A DNA stretch of 18,016 nt from DATKPE01 sp035524335 (GTDB lineage: Bacteria; Bacteroidota; Ignavibacteria; UBA10030; SZUA-254): contig DATKPE010000049.1 in the NCBI GenBank assembly GCA_035524335.1, positions 1-18,016 on the forward strand, given 5' to 3'. This document shows, piece after piece, positions 6,991-15,030 of this stretch. Within the stretch, counting starts at the first letter, position 1. Each line of letters opens with the position of its first letter. The notes below the pieces were generated by a model. It ran no database searches. It was not told where the DNA came from and worked only from the letters and a program-made list of their open reading frames with translations. Made by a program: the position numbers and the translations under genes.

Positions 6991-8724
6991 ATGACATCAT
7001 CGATTGTCCGGTCTGCTCTCCTCTGCCTCCTCGTTCCCTGCCTCCTCCGGAGTCAGGACGATTCCGCGTTCGTTAACGACCCGTTTCAGGCGAGGGTTGA
7101 AAGGGAAGATCTCTATGGACAGCTACCCCCTTCTGAATCTTCCCCCTATCCCGATCTCACAGACAGTTCCGCAGACGGAACCCGGTTTACCTTCCGGTCG
7201 CGGACGGAAGCGGTCCTCTCCCTTCCGGCGGGCTATACCGACGGGGCATATCCGGGTTCGCCCCTCCATTCCCTCCAGAAGCTTACCTGCCGCCGCGAGG
7301 GAAAGTTCCAGGCCGGATTCCTCATGGAAAAAGATCCGGGTGAATCATCCTTCACGGATTTTACGGCATTTCACCTCCTGATGACATCGCAGGGTCTGCT
7401 CCGTTCCCTGATCCTCGGCGATTACATTCTCGAGATCGGCGAGGGAATTGCGCTCTGGCGGCAGTGCGAATACACCAAAGGCCGGGATGCGATCGCCCCG
7501 GTGCGGAGACATGGCAGGGTGATCGTCCCCTGTCTTTCGGGAGGGGCGCAGAACTACCTCAGCGGTGCCGCGGCGGTGATCGGAACCGCACAGCAGACGG
7601 CGGTGATTTTCTGGTCGAGGAGACTCCTCTCCGCACACCTCGACGGTGCCGGAAATGTGGAAAGTCTCGTGACGGACGATCTGTTCCGCACTCCGGCTGA
7701 AAGGAGATCGCGGGACAACACGAAAGAGCAGATCATCGGCGTCTGCGGAACCGCCGAGATGTCGTCCAGCGGCCGGATCGGCGCCCTCCTCTACCAGTCG
7801 GTCTTTGACCGTCCGCTTCGGCTCCGGACGCCCGGCATTGCCGGCACGTCATTCGGCGTGCTGTCGGTGTTCGGGGAATGCCGGACCGGGAAATTTCAGA
7901 CCAGAGGCGAATGGATGATGTCGGACGGCAAGGGAGGCGGAATTCTTACCCTTCTGCTCTTCCCGGTCTCCTCCGTCCGCTGTGCGGCGTCGCTTCGGTT
8001 TTACCGGCACGACTGGTTTTCCCAGCACGGCGCGGGTTTCGGCGAGGGATCGGCCGGAACTGACGAAGAGGGGGGATACCTCGGAATCACCTGCACGCCG
8101 CTCCGTTCGATCCGTGTTAATGCCTTCTTCGACAGGTTTTTATTTCCTCCGGCATCGCCAGCGGCTCCGTTCCAGAAAGAGGGGGAAGAGTGGGAAACCG
8201 CTCTCGACCTGATTCCGTCCGCCGGCATCCGGTGCTGTGCCGAAGTCCACCGGAAAATCGGAGCCGATGGAACGGGGAGCGTGCGGACGCAATACAGGCT
8301 CGGACTCAACGCCGCCTTGTCACACGCAGTTTCCGCCGGTGGGCGGATCGACTTCCTGGGGCTGGAATACTCGGGCACGGGAGCGTCTGCGGACGGAAGG
8401 CTTGTTTCGGCCGACCTGCTGATCGATCCGCATGGACCTCTGCAGACGGACTTCCGGCTCTGTCTGTTCCGCACCGATTCCTACGACGCCAGAATTACGG
8501 AGTATGAACACTCCTTCGACGGCGCGCTGTCGATTCCAACATTTTACGGCGAAGGGGTCAAGTGGTATCTCCTCGTAAAATATCCGGTAACGCCGCGATG
8601 CACGATCTCGGCGAGGTATTCGGATCTTCAGCGGGATGATGTGCTCAGAATAGGCACGGGTGAAGACCGGCTTCCGGCCAATATGGATGAACGATGGGGA
8701 CTTCAGATCGATTACTCCCTCTGA
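6991..8724 (+). CDS. Predicted outer-membrane beta-barrel related to the barrel part of HhH-domain surface proteins
   Basis: This 577-residue protein has a signal peptide at about 1-21 (LLRS|Q) and is otherwise a long series of amphipathic beta strands, ending in GLQIDYSL with a hydrophobic C-terminal residue, as expected for an outer-membrane barrel. The segment MEKDPGE (near 113) followed by a DFT stretch, LILGDYILEIGEGIALW (from about 140) and YTKGRDAI resembles what I recall of the barrel half of Bacteroidota/Ignavibacteria proteins annotated as helix-hairpin-helix domain-containing. The usual N-terminal helix-hairpin-helix repeats are not visible; residues 22-70 are short, polar and Asp/Ser/Pro-rich. 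The start is ATG 6991, whose ribosome site GGGAGGT overlaps the end of the preceding gene, so the two are coupled. The open frame also extends back to 6688, but that part overlaps the preceding gene and lacks a signal peptide. Function is unknown. Confidence 0.75.
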   Translation: MTSSIVRSALLCLLVPCLLRSQDDSAFVNDPFQARVEREDLYGQLPPSESSPYPDLTDSSADGTRFTFRSRTEAVLSLPAGYTDGAYPGSPLHSLQKLTCRREGKFQAGFLMEKDPGESSFTDFTAFHLLMTSQGLLRSLILGDYILEIGEGIALWRQCEYTKGRDAIAPVRRHGRVIVPCLSGGAQNYLSGAAAVIGTAQQTAVIFWSRRLLSAHLDGAGNVESLVTDDLFRTPAERRSRDNTKEQIIGVCGTAEMSSSGRIGALLYQSVFDRPLRLRTPGIAGTSFGVLSVFGECRTGKFQTRGEWMMSDGKGGGILTLLLFPVSSVRCAASLRFYRHDWFSQHGAGFGEGSAGTDEEGGYLGITCTPLRSIRVNAFFDRFLFPPASPAAPFQKEGEEWETALDLIPSAGIRCCAEVHRKIGADGTGSVRTQYRLGLNAALSHAVSAGGRIDFLGLEYSGTGASADGRLVSADLLIDPHGPLQTDFRLCLFRTDSYDARITEYEHSFDGALSIPTFYGEGVKWYLLVKYPVTPRCTISARYSDLQRDDVLRIGTGEDRLPANMDERWGLQIDYSL

Positions 8725-8774
8725 TATCCCCCTATTTTGGAGGTTCTGGTATATTTTTGTAAGTTACTTTAAGC

Positions 8775-9914
8775 ATGACAGGCGAAAAAAACAGGATTGT
8801 CGTTGCGATGAGCGGCGGGGTCGATTCCTCCGTCGCCGCCGCGCTTCTGCTTGATCAGGGGTATGATGTCATCGGCATCACGATGAAAACCTATGCCTTC
8901 GACGAGGTGGGCGGAAACACCGGAAATGAAACGAGCTGCTGCGGCCTCGACGCGTTCAACGACGCCCGGATGGTCGCTGTGAAACTCGGTATTCCCCACT
9001 ATGTCGTCGATTTTACCTCCGAGTTTGAAGAGCATGTCGTGCGGAACTTCGTCGGGGAGTATTTTCGGGGAACGACCCCCAATCCCTGCGTGATCTGCAA
9101 CCGGGAAATCAAATGGGGAGCTCTGGCCCGAAAGGCTGCGTCCCTGGGAGCCTCCCGCATCGCCACGGGTCACTATGCGCGCATCGTCAGGTCGGGCTCC
9201 GGGAGATACGCAATTGCCCGGGCCCGCGATCTCAACAAGGATCAGTCCTATGCCCTCTGGACTCTCTCTCAGGAAAATCTCGCCGGGACGCTGTTTCCGC
9301 TCGGAGATCTGACGAAGCCGGAGGTCCGGGCCATTGCCGCCCGTTTTGGACTGAAGACCGCGGAGAAGGAGGAGAGTTTCGAGATCTGTTTTGTGGCCGA
9401 CAACGATTACCGGCGCTTCCTCCGGGAGCGCGCCGAAACCGCGGGGAAACCTCCGTCGCCCGGAACGATCCTCCGGGACGGCAGGCCTGTCGGCAGTCAC
9501 GACGGCTACGTAAATTATACAATCGGACAGCGGAGCGGCATCGGCGCTCATGGCGAGCGGGTCTATGTCACCGAAATCAATGCCGGCGACAACACCATAG
9601 TCATCGGCCGGAACGACGACCTTCTCCGGACCGAGCTGACAGCAGGGTCGGTCAATACTGTCGGTGTTTCTTCTCTTCCGTCCGGGTTCCGGGTGCAGGC
9701 CAAGGTGCGGTATAAGGACGGGCCGACCCCGGCGACAGTCGAGCCGCTCCCGGATGGTCGGTGCAGGGTGATCTTCGATGCGCCGAAGCGGGCGATAACA
9801 CCCGGGCAGTCGGTGGTTCTCTATGACGGCGAGCTTCTTGCCGCCGGCGGCATTATCGAGGAGGTGCTCCCGCGACGGATCGGGACTGCGGGGGAGGAAA
9901 AAATTAAAGGGTAA
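8775..9914 (+). CDS. mnmA: tRNA-specific 2-thiouridylase MnmA
   Basis: MnmA activates U34 of tRNA Lys/Glu/Gln anticodons with ATP and transfers sulfur from a persulfide to give s2U34. The PP-loop motif SGGVDSS lies at residues 13-19. The two catalytic cysteines are C108 (in NPCVICNREIKW) and C205 (in EICFV). ATGHYAR, KDQSYALW, GYVNYTIGQRSGIG and the C-terminal QSVVLYDGE-LAAGGII segment complete the family pattern. It is 379 aa, a normal length. Upstream, TATTTTTG at 8752-8759 fits the Bacteroidetes -7 consensus TAnnTTTG, with TATATT at 8750-8755 inside it, but no matching upstream element is at the right spacing. No clear ribosome site precedes the ATG. The stop codon sits inside a hairpin, so this is probably a single-gene transcript. 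Confidence 0.97.
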   Translation: MTGEKNRIVVAMSGGVDSSVAAALLLDQGYDVIGITMKTYAFDEVGGNTGNETSCCGLDAFNDARMVAVKLGIPHYVVDFTSEFEEHVVRNFVGEYFRGTTPNPCVICNREIKWGALARKAASLGASRIATGHYARIVRSGSGRYAIARARDLNKDQSYALWTLSQENLAGTLFPLGDLTKPEVRAIAARFGLKTAEKEESFEICFVADNDYRRFLRERAETAGKPPSPGTILRDGRPVGSHDGYVNYTIGQRSGIGAHGERVYVTEINAGDNTIVIGRNDDLLRTELTAGSVNTVGVSSLPSGFRVQAKVRYKDGPTPATVEPLPDGRCRVIFDAPKRAITPGQSVVLYDGELLAAGGIIEEVLPRRIGTAGEEKIKG

Positions 9915-9932
9915 CCGGACGGTTACCCTTTG
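9907..9932 (+). terminator. Hairpin terminator overlapping the mnmA stop codon
   Basis: AAAGGGTAACC (9907-9917) pairs perfectly with GGTTACCCTTT (9922-9932) around a GGAC loop: an 11-bp stem with A-rich sequence before it and a short T run at its 3' foot. The A/T ends make it usable in either direction. The mnmA stop TAA (9912-9914) lies in the left arm. Confidence 0.75.
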
Positions 9933-10138
9933 GTGGATGAGGTAGAGTGTATCGTATCGTACGGTGCAATCTAGCAATTCCGCCGGGGCGATGCAACAGA
10001 GCGGTTCCTGAATTTCCCGATTTAGTTGATCATGACGAACCGGCCGGCTCCGCGGCGGGAAGCGGCATCTGTTCCTGCCGGGGGTCACCGAATGCCGGAG
10101 GTCGTTCACCGAACCAGTCAATCTTGAAGGATACTGCT

Positions 10139-11698
10139 ATGCCGGAACCCGGTCATGAGGATAAGCTCGCCCGCCTCCGCCGTCTGCGCGACGAGACGAA
10201 AATGGGAGGGGGGGAAAAGCGGATCGAGGAACAGCACCGGAAGGGAAAGCTCACCGCACGTGAGAGGATCGATGTTCTGCTCGATCCCGGGTCGTTTGAG
10301 GAAATCGACGCGTTCGTCGAGCACCGTTCGTACGATTTCGGCCTTGAAAAGCAGAAAATTCCGGGTGACGGAGTCGTCACCGGAAGCGGGATGATCGACG
10401 GGAGGCCGGTGTTCGTCTTCAGTCAGGATTTCACCGTCTTCGGCGGGTCCCTGTCGGAGGCGCACGCCGAGAAGATCTGTAAAGTCCTCGACCTCGCTCT
10501 CAAGGTCGGCGTACCGGTGATCGGACTGAACGATTCAGGCGGCGCCCGGATCCAGGAGGGGGTCGTCAGCCTCGGCGGGTATGCCGATATTTTTCTCCGG
10601 AACACCCTCGCGTCCGGGGTCATACCCCAGATCTCCGCTGTCATGGGCCCGTGCGCCGGAGGCGCGGTCTATTCACCCGCCATTACCGATTTTGTCTTCA
10701 TGGTCAAACAGACGAGTTATATGTTTGTGACCGGCCCGAACGTGGTGAAGACGGTGACGCACGAAGATGTTTCGTCGGAGGAACTGGGCGGCGCCGTGAC
10801 TCATGCGGCGAAATCGGGCGTGGCCCATTTCGCCTGTGAAAACGAGGTGGAATGCCTCCTCGCAATCCGGACATTGCTCGGCTTTATCCCCCAGAACAAC
10901 CGGGACCGGTTGCCGGACCGCGTTTCGGGGGATGATGCGGGAAGGGCGGATTCCGGATTGAACGGCATCATCCCGGATAATCCCAATAAGCCGTACGACA
11001 TGAAGGATGTCATCCGGAGGGTCGCCGATGAAGGGAATTTCTTTGAAGTGCACGGTCTCTATGCCCAGAATATCCTCTGCGGTTTCTGCCGGTTCGGCGG
11101 GACGACCGCCGGAATTGTTGCCAATCAGCCTTCGGTGCTTGCCGGTGTTCTTGACATCGATGCATCGTTGAAAGCTGCCCGGTTTGTTCGGTTCTGCGAT
11201 GCGTTCGGTATTCCGCTTGTCGTGTTTGAGGATGTCCCGGGTTTTCTCCCCGGGACAGATCAGGAATGGCGGGGCATCATCAAGCATGGAGCCAAGCTCC
11301 TGTATGCCTTCTGCGAGGCGACCGTCCCGAAGGTGACCATCATTACGCGGAAAGCGTACGGCGGCGCCTACGATGTGATGAGCTCGAAGCACATCCGCGG
11401 GGACGTCAACTATGCGTGGCCGACGGCGGAAATCGCCGTCATGGGACCAAAGGGAGCGGTTGAGATCATCTTTAAAAAGGAAATCGAAAAAGCTCCGGAC
11501 CGGGAGAAGGCGACTGTCGAAAAAATCGAGGAATACCGGAGTAAATTCGCAAACCCTTTCATTGCCGCAGGGCGGGGGTACATCGACGATATCATCGAAC
11601 CGGCGGAGACCCGGCCCCGCATCATCAGGGCCCTCCGGCTGCTCGCGAACAAAGTCGACCGGAACCCTCCCCGGAAACACGGCAACATTCCGCTCTGA
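10139..11698 (+). CDS. Acyl-CoA carboxylase carboxyltransferase (beta) subunit, propionyl-CoA carboxylase / methylmalonyl-CoA decarboxylase type
   Basis: This 519-residue biotin-dependent carboxyltransferase moves CO2 between carboxybiotin and an acyl-CoA, most likely propionyl-CoA/methylmalonyl-CoA. Two crotonase-fold halves are visible. The N-terminal half has KGKLTARERIDVLLDPGSF, NDSGGARIQEG and the first oxyanion-hole loop GPCAGGAVYSPA (from 170). The C-terminal half has FEDVPGFLPGTDQE, the second oxyanion loop YGGAYDVMSSK (GG at 408-409) and WPTAEIAVMGPKGAVEIIF. The length matches PccB/MmdA. The start is ATG 10139 with GAAGGA at 10126-10131. The frame stays open back to a GTG at 9947, but the extra 64 residues look non-coding and lack family similarity. 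No biotin carboxylase, biotin carrier or decarboxylase membrane subunit lies in the window, so PCC and methylmalonyl-CoA decarboxylase (pccB or mmdA) cannot be told apart here. Confidence 0.93.
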   Translation: MPEPGHEDKLARLRRLRDETKMGGGEKRIEEQHRKGKLTARERIDVLLDPGSFEEIDAFVEHRSYDFGLEKQKIPGDGVVTGSGMIDGRPVFVFSQDFTVFGGSLSEAHAEKICKVLDLALKVGVPVIGLNDSGGARIQEGVVSLGGYADIFLRNTLASGVIPQISAVMGPCAGGAVYSPAITDFVFMVKQTSYMFVTGPNVVKTVTHEDVSSEELGGAVTHAAKSGVAHFACENEVECLLAIRTLLGFIPQNNRDRLPDRVSGDDAGRADSGLNGIIPDNPNKPYDMKDVIRRVADEGNFFEVHGLYAQNILCGFCRFGGTTAGIVANQPSVLAGVLDIDASLKAARFVRFCDAFGIPLVVFEDVPGFLPGTDQEWRGIIKHGAKLLYAFCEATVPKVTIITRKAYGGAYDVMSSKHIRGDVNYAWPTAEIAVMGPKGAVEIIFKKEIEKAPDREKATVEKIEEYRSKFANPFIAAGRGYIDDIIEPAETRPRIIRALRLLANKVDRNPPRKHGNIPL

Positions 11699-11771
11699 GG
11701 ACGCCATTCGCGCGATATCGCATGTTATGAACGGATCGACGTGAGATTTGTCACCGGCAGTAATAAATTTC

Positions 11772-11800
11772 TTGACATTTTTCATCAATTATCATATATT
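11772..11800 (+). promoter_or_regulatory. Sigma70-like promoter of the lytic transglycosylase gene
   Basis: TTGACA (11772-11777) is followed by a 17-nt spacer and TATATT (11795-11800) in a markedly AT-rich stretch. Initiation would fall near 11807, giving a leader of about 37 nt before the TTG start at 11844. The -35 is a perfect E. coli-type hexamer. This is inferred from pattern and position only. Confidence 0.65.
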
Positions 11801-11843
11801 TTCAGAAATTCAAAGCGGGCGTAACTCTTTTTAGGATAATCTA

Positions 11844-13976
11844 TTGAAACAGTTTTGTTATAGTATACTTTTTGCGGCGCTTCTAATCGGTTGTTCTTCC
11901 GGAAATTCGACGAAACCGACCGTCCAGGAGATGCCGGCCGCTCTCCCCGCCTCCCTTCAGGGACCGGACACCTTTTACCGTCCCGAGGGCGATCTGGCCG
12001 TGCACGATTCGACCCTCTCCGATTCGACCGACGATGCGGTAACTGTTCAGCTCCTCGAAGCGGCGCGCCAGCATTATCTCTCCGCCCTCGACGCCGAGCA
12101 GGACGACGATTCCACCCGGGCCGCATCGGAATTCGAATCCGCGATCGGTATTCTGAATCAGCTCGGCTATTATCCCAATATCGAAAACAACTGCGACTTC
12201 AACGACCTGAGCCACAGCGTCGTTGAGGATTATGAAAAATATATCGCCGTCATCGACAGTCTCAGCCCTTCCACGTCGGTCTTCGCTTTGCGGAACAAAC
12301 TGAATCAGATCGACGAGCAGAACGAGAACGCCGATCAGGATAAGACGAAGCAGGTCATCACCACTACGTCGATCCCCCTGGTCATCAACGGACACGTTGA
12401 ACAGAATATCGCGTTTTTCCAGGGTAGGGGACGGGCTCATTTCGAACACTGGCTTTTCCTCTCGGGAAAGTATTTCCCGATCATGCGGAGTGTCTTCAGA
12501 CGGGAGGGCATTCCGGCCGACCTGGTCTACCTTTCGATGATCGAAAGCGGACTCAATCCCGTCGCCCGCTCCTGGGCGAAGGCGGTCGGTCTCTGGCAGT
12601 TCGTCCGGGGAACCGGCCGGCTCTACGGTCTTCAGAGCAATTTCTGGTATGATGAGCGGCGTGATTTCGTGAAGGCGACGGAAGCGGCGGCGCGCCACCT
12701 GAAGGATCTTCATGAGGAATTCGGCGACTGGTATCTCGCCCTGGCCGCCTATAATTCCGGCGCCGGAAGGGTCAACAGCGCGATGCGCCGGAGCCGGTCG
12801 AACGATTTCTGGACGATGCGGAAATTTCTCCCCCGGGAAACCAGAAATTACGTGCCGCAGTATATCGCCGCGGCAGTCATGTCGATCGATCCGCATACCT
12901 ACGGGTTCGACGTCCCGCCGGCGGATTCACTCCGGTATGAGACGGTGACCGTGAACGACTGTGTCGATCTTAAAGTGCTTGCAGAATGTGCCGGAACGGG
13001 GCTCGACACCCTCCGGGAGCTGAACCCTGAACTTGTGCAATGGTGCACGCCTCCGGGAATGAAGGGCTACCAGCTGCGGGTCCCCGCCGGGGCCTCGGGG
13101 CTGTTCACTGCCAGCTATGCCCGCATTCCGGATGATCAGAAACAGAACTGGGTCGAACATAAGATCCGGCGGAAAGAATCGCTTGCCTCGATCGCCCGTA
13201 CCTACGGCGTTCCCGCCTCGGTGATCGCAGAAGTCAATCACCTCGGCCGGCGCCTCCCCGTCGGCAAATCGATCGTCATCCCGATCTCCAGCACCGGAGA
13301 AAATCATTTTATCGCCGTCGATGAGGATACTCCGTCGCGGAAAGGCGGCCGTCAGGGCTCCCGGAGCCACAGATCCGTTCATCCGCCGCAGGGGAACGGA
13401 ACCAAAATAGCCTACACCATCCGCAAGGGAGACTCCCTCGGAAAAATCGCCTCCGCACACAGCGTGAGGATCAGCGACCTCCGCCTCTGGAACGCTATAC
13501 CGTACGGAAGTGCGATCCGCGCCGGAGAAGAGCTGACGATCTGGGTCGCGCCGGGCGCGGCTTCTGTTTCGTCCCCGCCGACCCGGCAGGTTGCCGCTGT
13601 GAAGAGTGATCAAACCGGTTCCGCCGCGGCGAAACCGTCGGTGTACAAGATCAGGAAAGGGGACACCCTCGGAAAGGTTGCGTCCCGTTTCGGCGTTGCG
13701 GTTCAGGATCTGCGGGAGTGGAACGGATTGAGTTCGGATGTTCTCGTCGCCGGTCGTCTCCTGAAGCTTCAGGGGGGAGCGGGAGCGACGGCCGCGATAC
13801 AGAAGGATTCCGCCAATCGGGCGGCGGGAAAGGCGATATCGTACCGTGTGAAGGCAGGCGATACGCTCGGGCATATTGCCTCGGTCTTCGGCGTATCGAT
13901 CCACCAGCTGAGGACATGGAACAACCTGCGTGGCAGCAGGCTGGTGATAGGGCAGGAAATCGTCATAAACTCCTGA
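11844..13976 (+). CDS. mltD: MltD-like membrane-bound lytic murein transglycosylase with four LysM domains (lipoprotein)
   Basis: This 710-residue enzyme probably cleaves peptidoglycan glycan strands between MurNAc and GlcNAc, leaving 1,6-anhydroMurNAc, while anchored to the outer membrane. It begins with a lipoprotein signal peptide and lipobox LLIGC (Cys17). Residues 18-200 are an acidic linker with predicted helices. The SLT (family 1) domain spans about 205-345, with FEHWLFLSGKYFP leading in, the catalytic Glu E234 in SMIESGLNP, then AVGLWQF, and LAAYNSGAGRV further on. Four LysM peptidoglycan-binding repeats follow at about 437-480, 524-569, 600-642 and 667-710, joined by Ser/Pro/Ala linkers; repeats 2-4 share GDSLG or GDTLG. 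The start is TTG 11844 (only this gives the lipoprotein signal), with AGGAT at 11833-11837. Typical MltD proteins carry two or three LysM domains. It is flanked by intergenic gaps and a clear promoter, so it is likely a single-gene unit. Confidence 0.93.
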   Translation: MKQFCYSILFAALLIGCSSGNSTKPTVQEMPAALPASLQGPDTFYRPEGDLAVHDSTLSDSTDDAVTVQLLEAARQHYLSALDAEQDDDSTRAASEFESAIGILNQLGYYPNIENNCDFNDLSHSVVEDYEKYIAVIDSLSPSTSVFALRNKLNQIDEQNENADQDKTKQVITTTSIPLVINGHVEQNIAFFQGRGRAHFEHWLFLSGKYFPIMRSVFRREGIPADLVYLSMIESGLNPVARSWAKAVGLWQFVRGTGRLYGLQSNFWYDERRDFVKATEAAARHLKDLHEEFGDWYLALAAYNSGAGRVNSAMRRSRSNDFWTMRKFLPRETRNYVPQYIAAAVMSIDPHTYGFDVPPADSLRYETVTVNDCVDLKVLAECAGTGLDTLRELNPELVQWCTPPGMKGYQLRVPAGASGLFTASYARIPDDQKQNWVEHKIRRKESLASIARTYGVPASVIAEVNHLGRRLPVGKSIVIPISSTGENHFIAVDEDTPSRKGGRQGSRSHRSVHPPQGNGTKIAYTIRKGDSLGKIASAHSVRISDLRLWNAIPYGSAIRAGEELTIWVAPGAASVSSPPTRQVAAVKSDQTGSAAAKPSVYKIRKGDTLGKVASRFGVAVQDLREWNGLSSDVLVAGRLLKLQGGAGATAAIQKDSANRAAGKAISYRVKAGDTLGHIASVFGVSIHQLRTWNNLRGSRLVIGQEIVINS

Positions 13977-14106
13977 TTTTTAGGCATTTTTGTTCCATAA
14001 AAATTTTTTGAAAATATACCCCGGGCGTGGTGCGCCTCGCCGGAAAATTTTGTATATTGATTTCAGTTTGTGCCTCCATCATCATTCGTAAGGACACTGC
14101 GGGATC

Positions 14107-14601
14107 ATGGTGAATTCTGCCCTCGAGAAGGCCGTCAACGAACAGATCAAGCACGAGTTGTATTCCTCCTATCTGTACCTCCACATGTCTTCCTTCTGCA
14201 CCGAACGTAATTTTCCGGGGTTCGGCCGGTGGCTTATGATGCAGAGCGAGGAAGAACGGTCGCATGCGATGAAGTTCTATGCGTTCCTGCACCAGCACGG
14301 CAATCACGTGGATCTTCAGGCAATTGAGAAACCTGCCGGGAAATACAAATCGCCGAAGGATGTTTTCGAGAACGTGCTCGGGCATGAGCAGAAGGTTACC
14401 GCCCTGATCCGAAAACTGTACGAGCTCGCTATCCGGGAGAAGGATTACGCGACACAGATATTTCTGCAGTGGTTCATAACGGAGCAGGTGGAGGAAGAGG
14501 CAAATGCCACCGAAATTCTGCAGAAATTTGAAATGATTGAAGAGCAGGGGCCGGCACTTGTCATGCTCGACAGGGAACTTGGCGCCAGAAGCGCATCGTA
14601 G
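14107..14601 (+). CDS. ftnA: Bacterial non-heme ferritin
   Basis: This 164-residue ferritin forms a 24-subunit cage that oxidises Fe(II) and stores it as mineral. The ferroxidase-centre ligands are all present: E17, E50, H53, E94 and Q127, with E126, E129 and E130 also present for the third iron site, and Y24 near the centre. The motif ITEQVEEE is typical of FtnA rather than of bacterioferritin; the heme-binding Met of bacterioferritin is not evident. The length matches the family. The start is ATG 14107. AAGGA at 14090-14094 is a distant ribosome site. A TATATT at 14053-14058 could be a -10 element, but I see no matching -35. A strong terminator follows. Confidence 0.97.
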   Translation: MVNSALEKAVNEQIKHELYSSYLYLHMSSFCTERNFPGFGRWLMMQSEEERSHAMKFYAFLHQHGNHVDLQAIEKPAGKYKSPKDVFENVLGHEQKVTALIRKLYELAIREKDYATQIFLQWFITEQVEEEANATEILQKFEMIEEQGPALVMLDRELGARSAS

Positions 14602-14687
14602 GGCTTGTTCCAGATATTCCAGGGGTTGGAGTGAATAATTGGGGTATTGGGCTATTCCGGACCATGTCGGGACTACCGTCTCACAGG

Positions 14688-14725
14688 AGCGGGTCGCACA
14701 TAATATCGTGCGATCCGCTTTTTTT
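14688..14725 (+). terminator. Rho-independent terminator after the ferritin gene
   Basis: The arms AGCGGGTCGCAC (14688-14699) and GTGCGATCCGCT (14708-14719) form a 12-bp stem with one G-U pair and an 8-nt AT-rich loop, followed by seven Ts (14719-14725). It lies about 90 nt after the ferritin stop and isolates that gene from the surface-protein gene. Confidence 0.92.
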
Positions 14726-14831
14726 GTGCGGTGCCGTGTAAGCGCCGGTTATTACGTCAGTTCCAGACATGATACCGCGGGAATCCCGGATTGTCACAGT
14801 GTCGATCTCCGGGGGTAACGAACTACCCGAT

Positions 14832-14861
14832 TTGACATTCGCAAGAGTTCTCGAATATAAA
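14832..14861 (+). promoter_or_regulatory. Sigma70-like promoter of the T9SS cargo gene
   Basis: TTGACA (14832-14837) is followed by an 18-nt spacer and TATAAA (14856-14861). Initiation would fall near 14868, leaving a leader of about 160 nt that ends in a strong AAGGAG (15019-15024) 6 nt before the ATG. This is a pattern-based call. A second, closer start site in the AT-rich leader cannot be excluded. Confidence 0.6.
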
Positions 14862-15030
14862 AACCGACGTCGGCTGGATTGAAATAAATCTATAAATTTT
14901 CGTTCGAAAGTGTAATTTACTTGTAAAATTCGTACATTCACCTAACCGCGAGTTTACGTTTTAAAATCCAAAAGTAAAGCACATTAACCCACTAACTCAT
15001 TCACCACAACAATCAATCAAGGAGATTGTC

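Larger units (their letters stand above)
14602..15030 (+). other. 429-bp intergenic region between ferritin and surface-protein genes
   Basis: No convincing gene lies here. It holds the ferritin terminator (14688-14725), then about 100 bp of unassigned sequence, then a sharp shift to AT-rich DNA from about 14825 that contains the promoter at 14832-14861. The last 90 bp before the surface-protein ATG are C- and A-rich with few Gs, so the transcript leader should be largely unstructured. A small minus-strand open frame (14681-14941) overlaps the terminator and promoter and has no coding character. Confidence 0.7.

Noticed and set aside
6197..6994. Alternative plus-strand frame of 265 codons over the PorV/PorQ-like gene
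   Set aside because: It is very Arg/Pro-rich with no signal peptide, while the competing frame has a signal peptide, a family motif and a good ribosome site.
8736..8759. Full Bacteroidetes-type promoter (TTTG plus TAnnTTTG) before mnmA
   Set aside because: TATTTTTG fits the -7 element, but the nearest TTTG lies only 12 nt upstream of it, too close for the known spacing of about 19-20 nt.
8769..10121. Minus-strand open frame of 450 codons
   Set aside because: It is antisense to mnmA, which has all catalytic motifs, and it runs through the mnmA terminator hairpin.
9947..10138. Upstream in-frame extension of the carboxyltransferase gene
   Set aside because: The extra 64 residues look non-coding and precede a good ribosome site and the family's normal N-terminus at ATG 10139.
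10673..11788. Minus-strand open frame of 371 codons
   Set aside because: It is antisense to the carboxyltransferase gene. Its product has no recognisable domain.
13407..13973. Repeated DNA in the lytic transglycosylase gene considered as a non-coding repeat array
   Set aside because: The similarity comes from three LysM domains in frame. Units differ in length and sequence, so it is neither CRISPR nor a simple tandem repeat.
14681..14941. Small minus-strand open frame in the intergenic region
   Set aside because: It overlaps the ferritin terminator and the surface-gene promoter, with no ribosome site or recognisable product.
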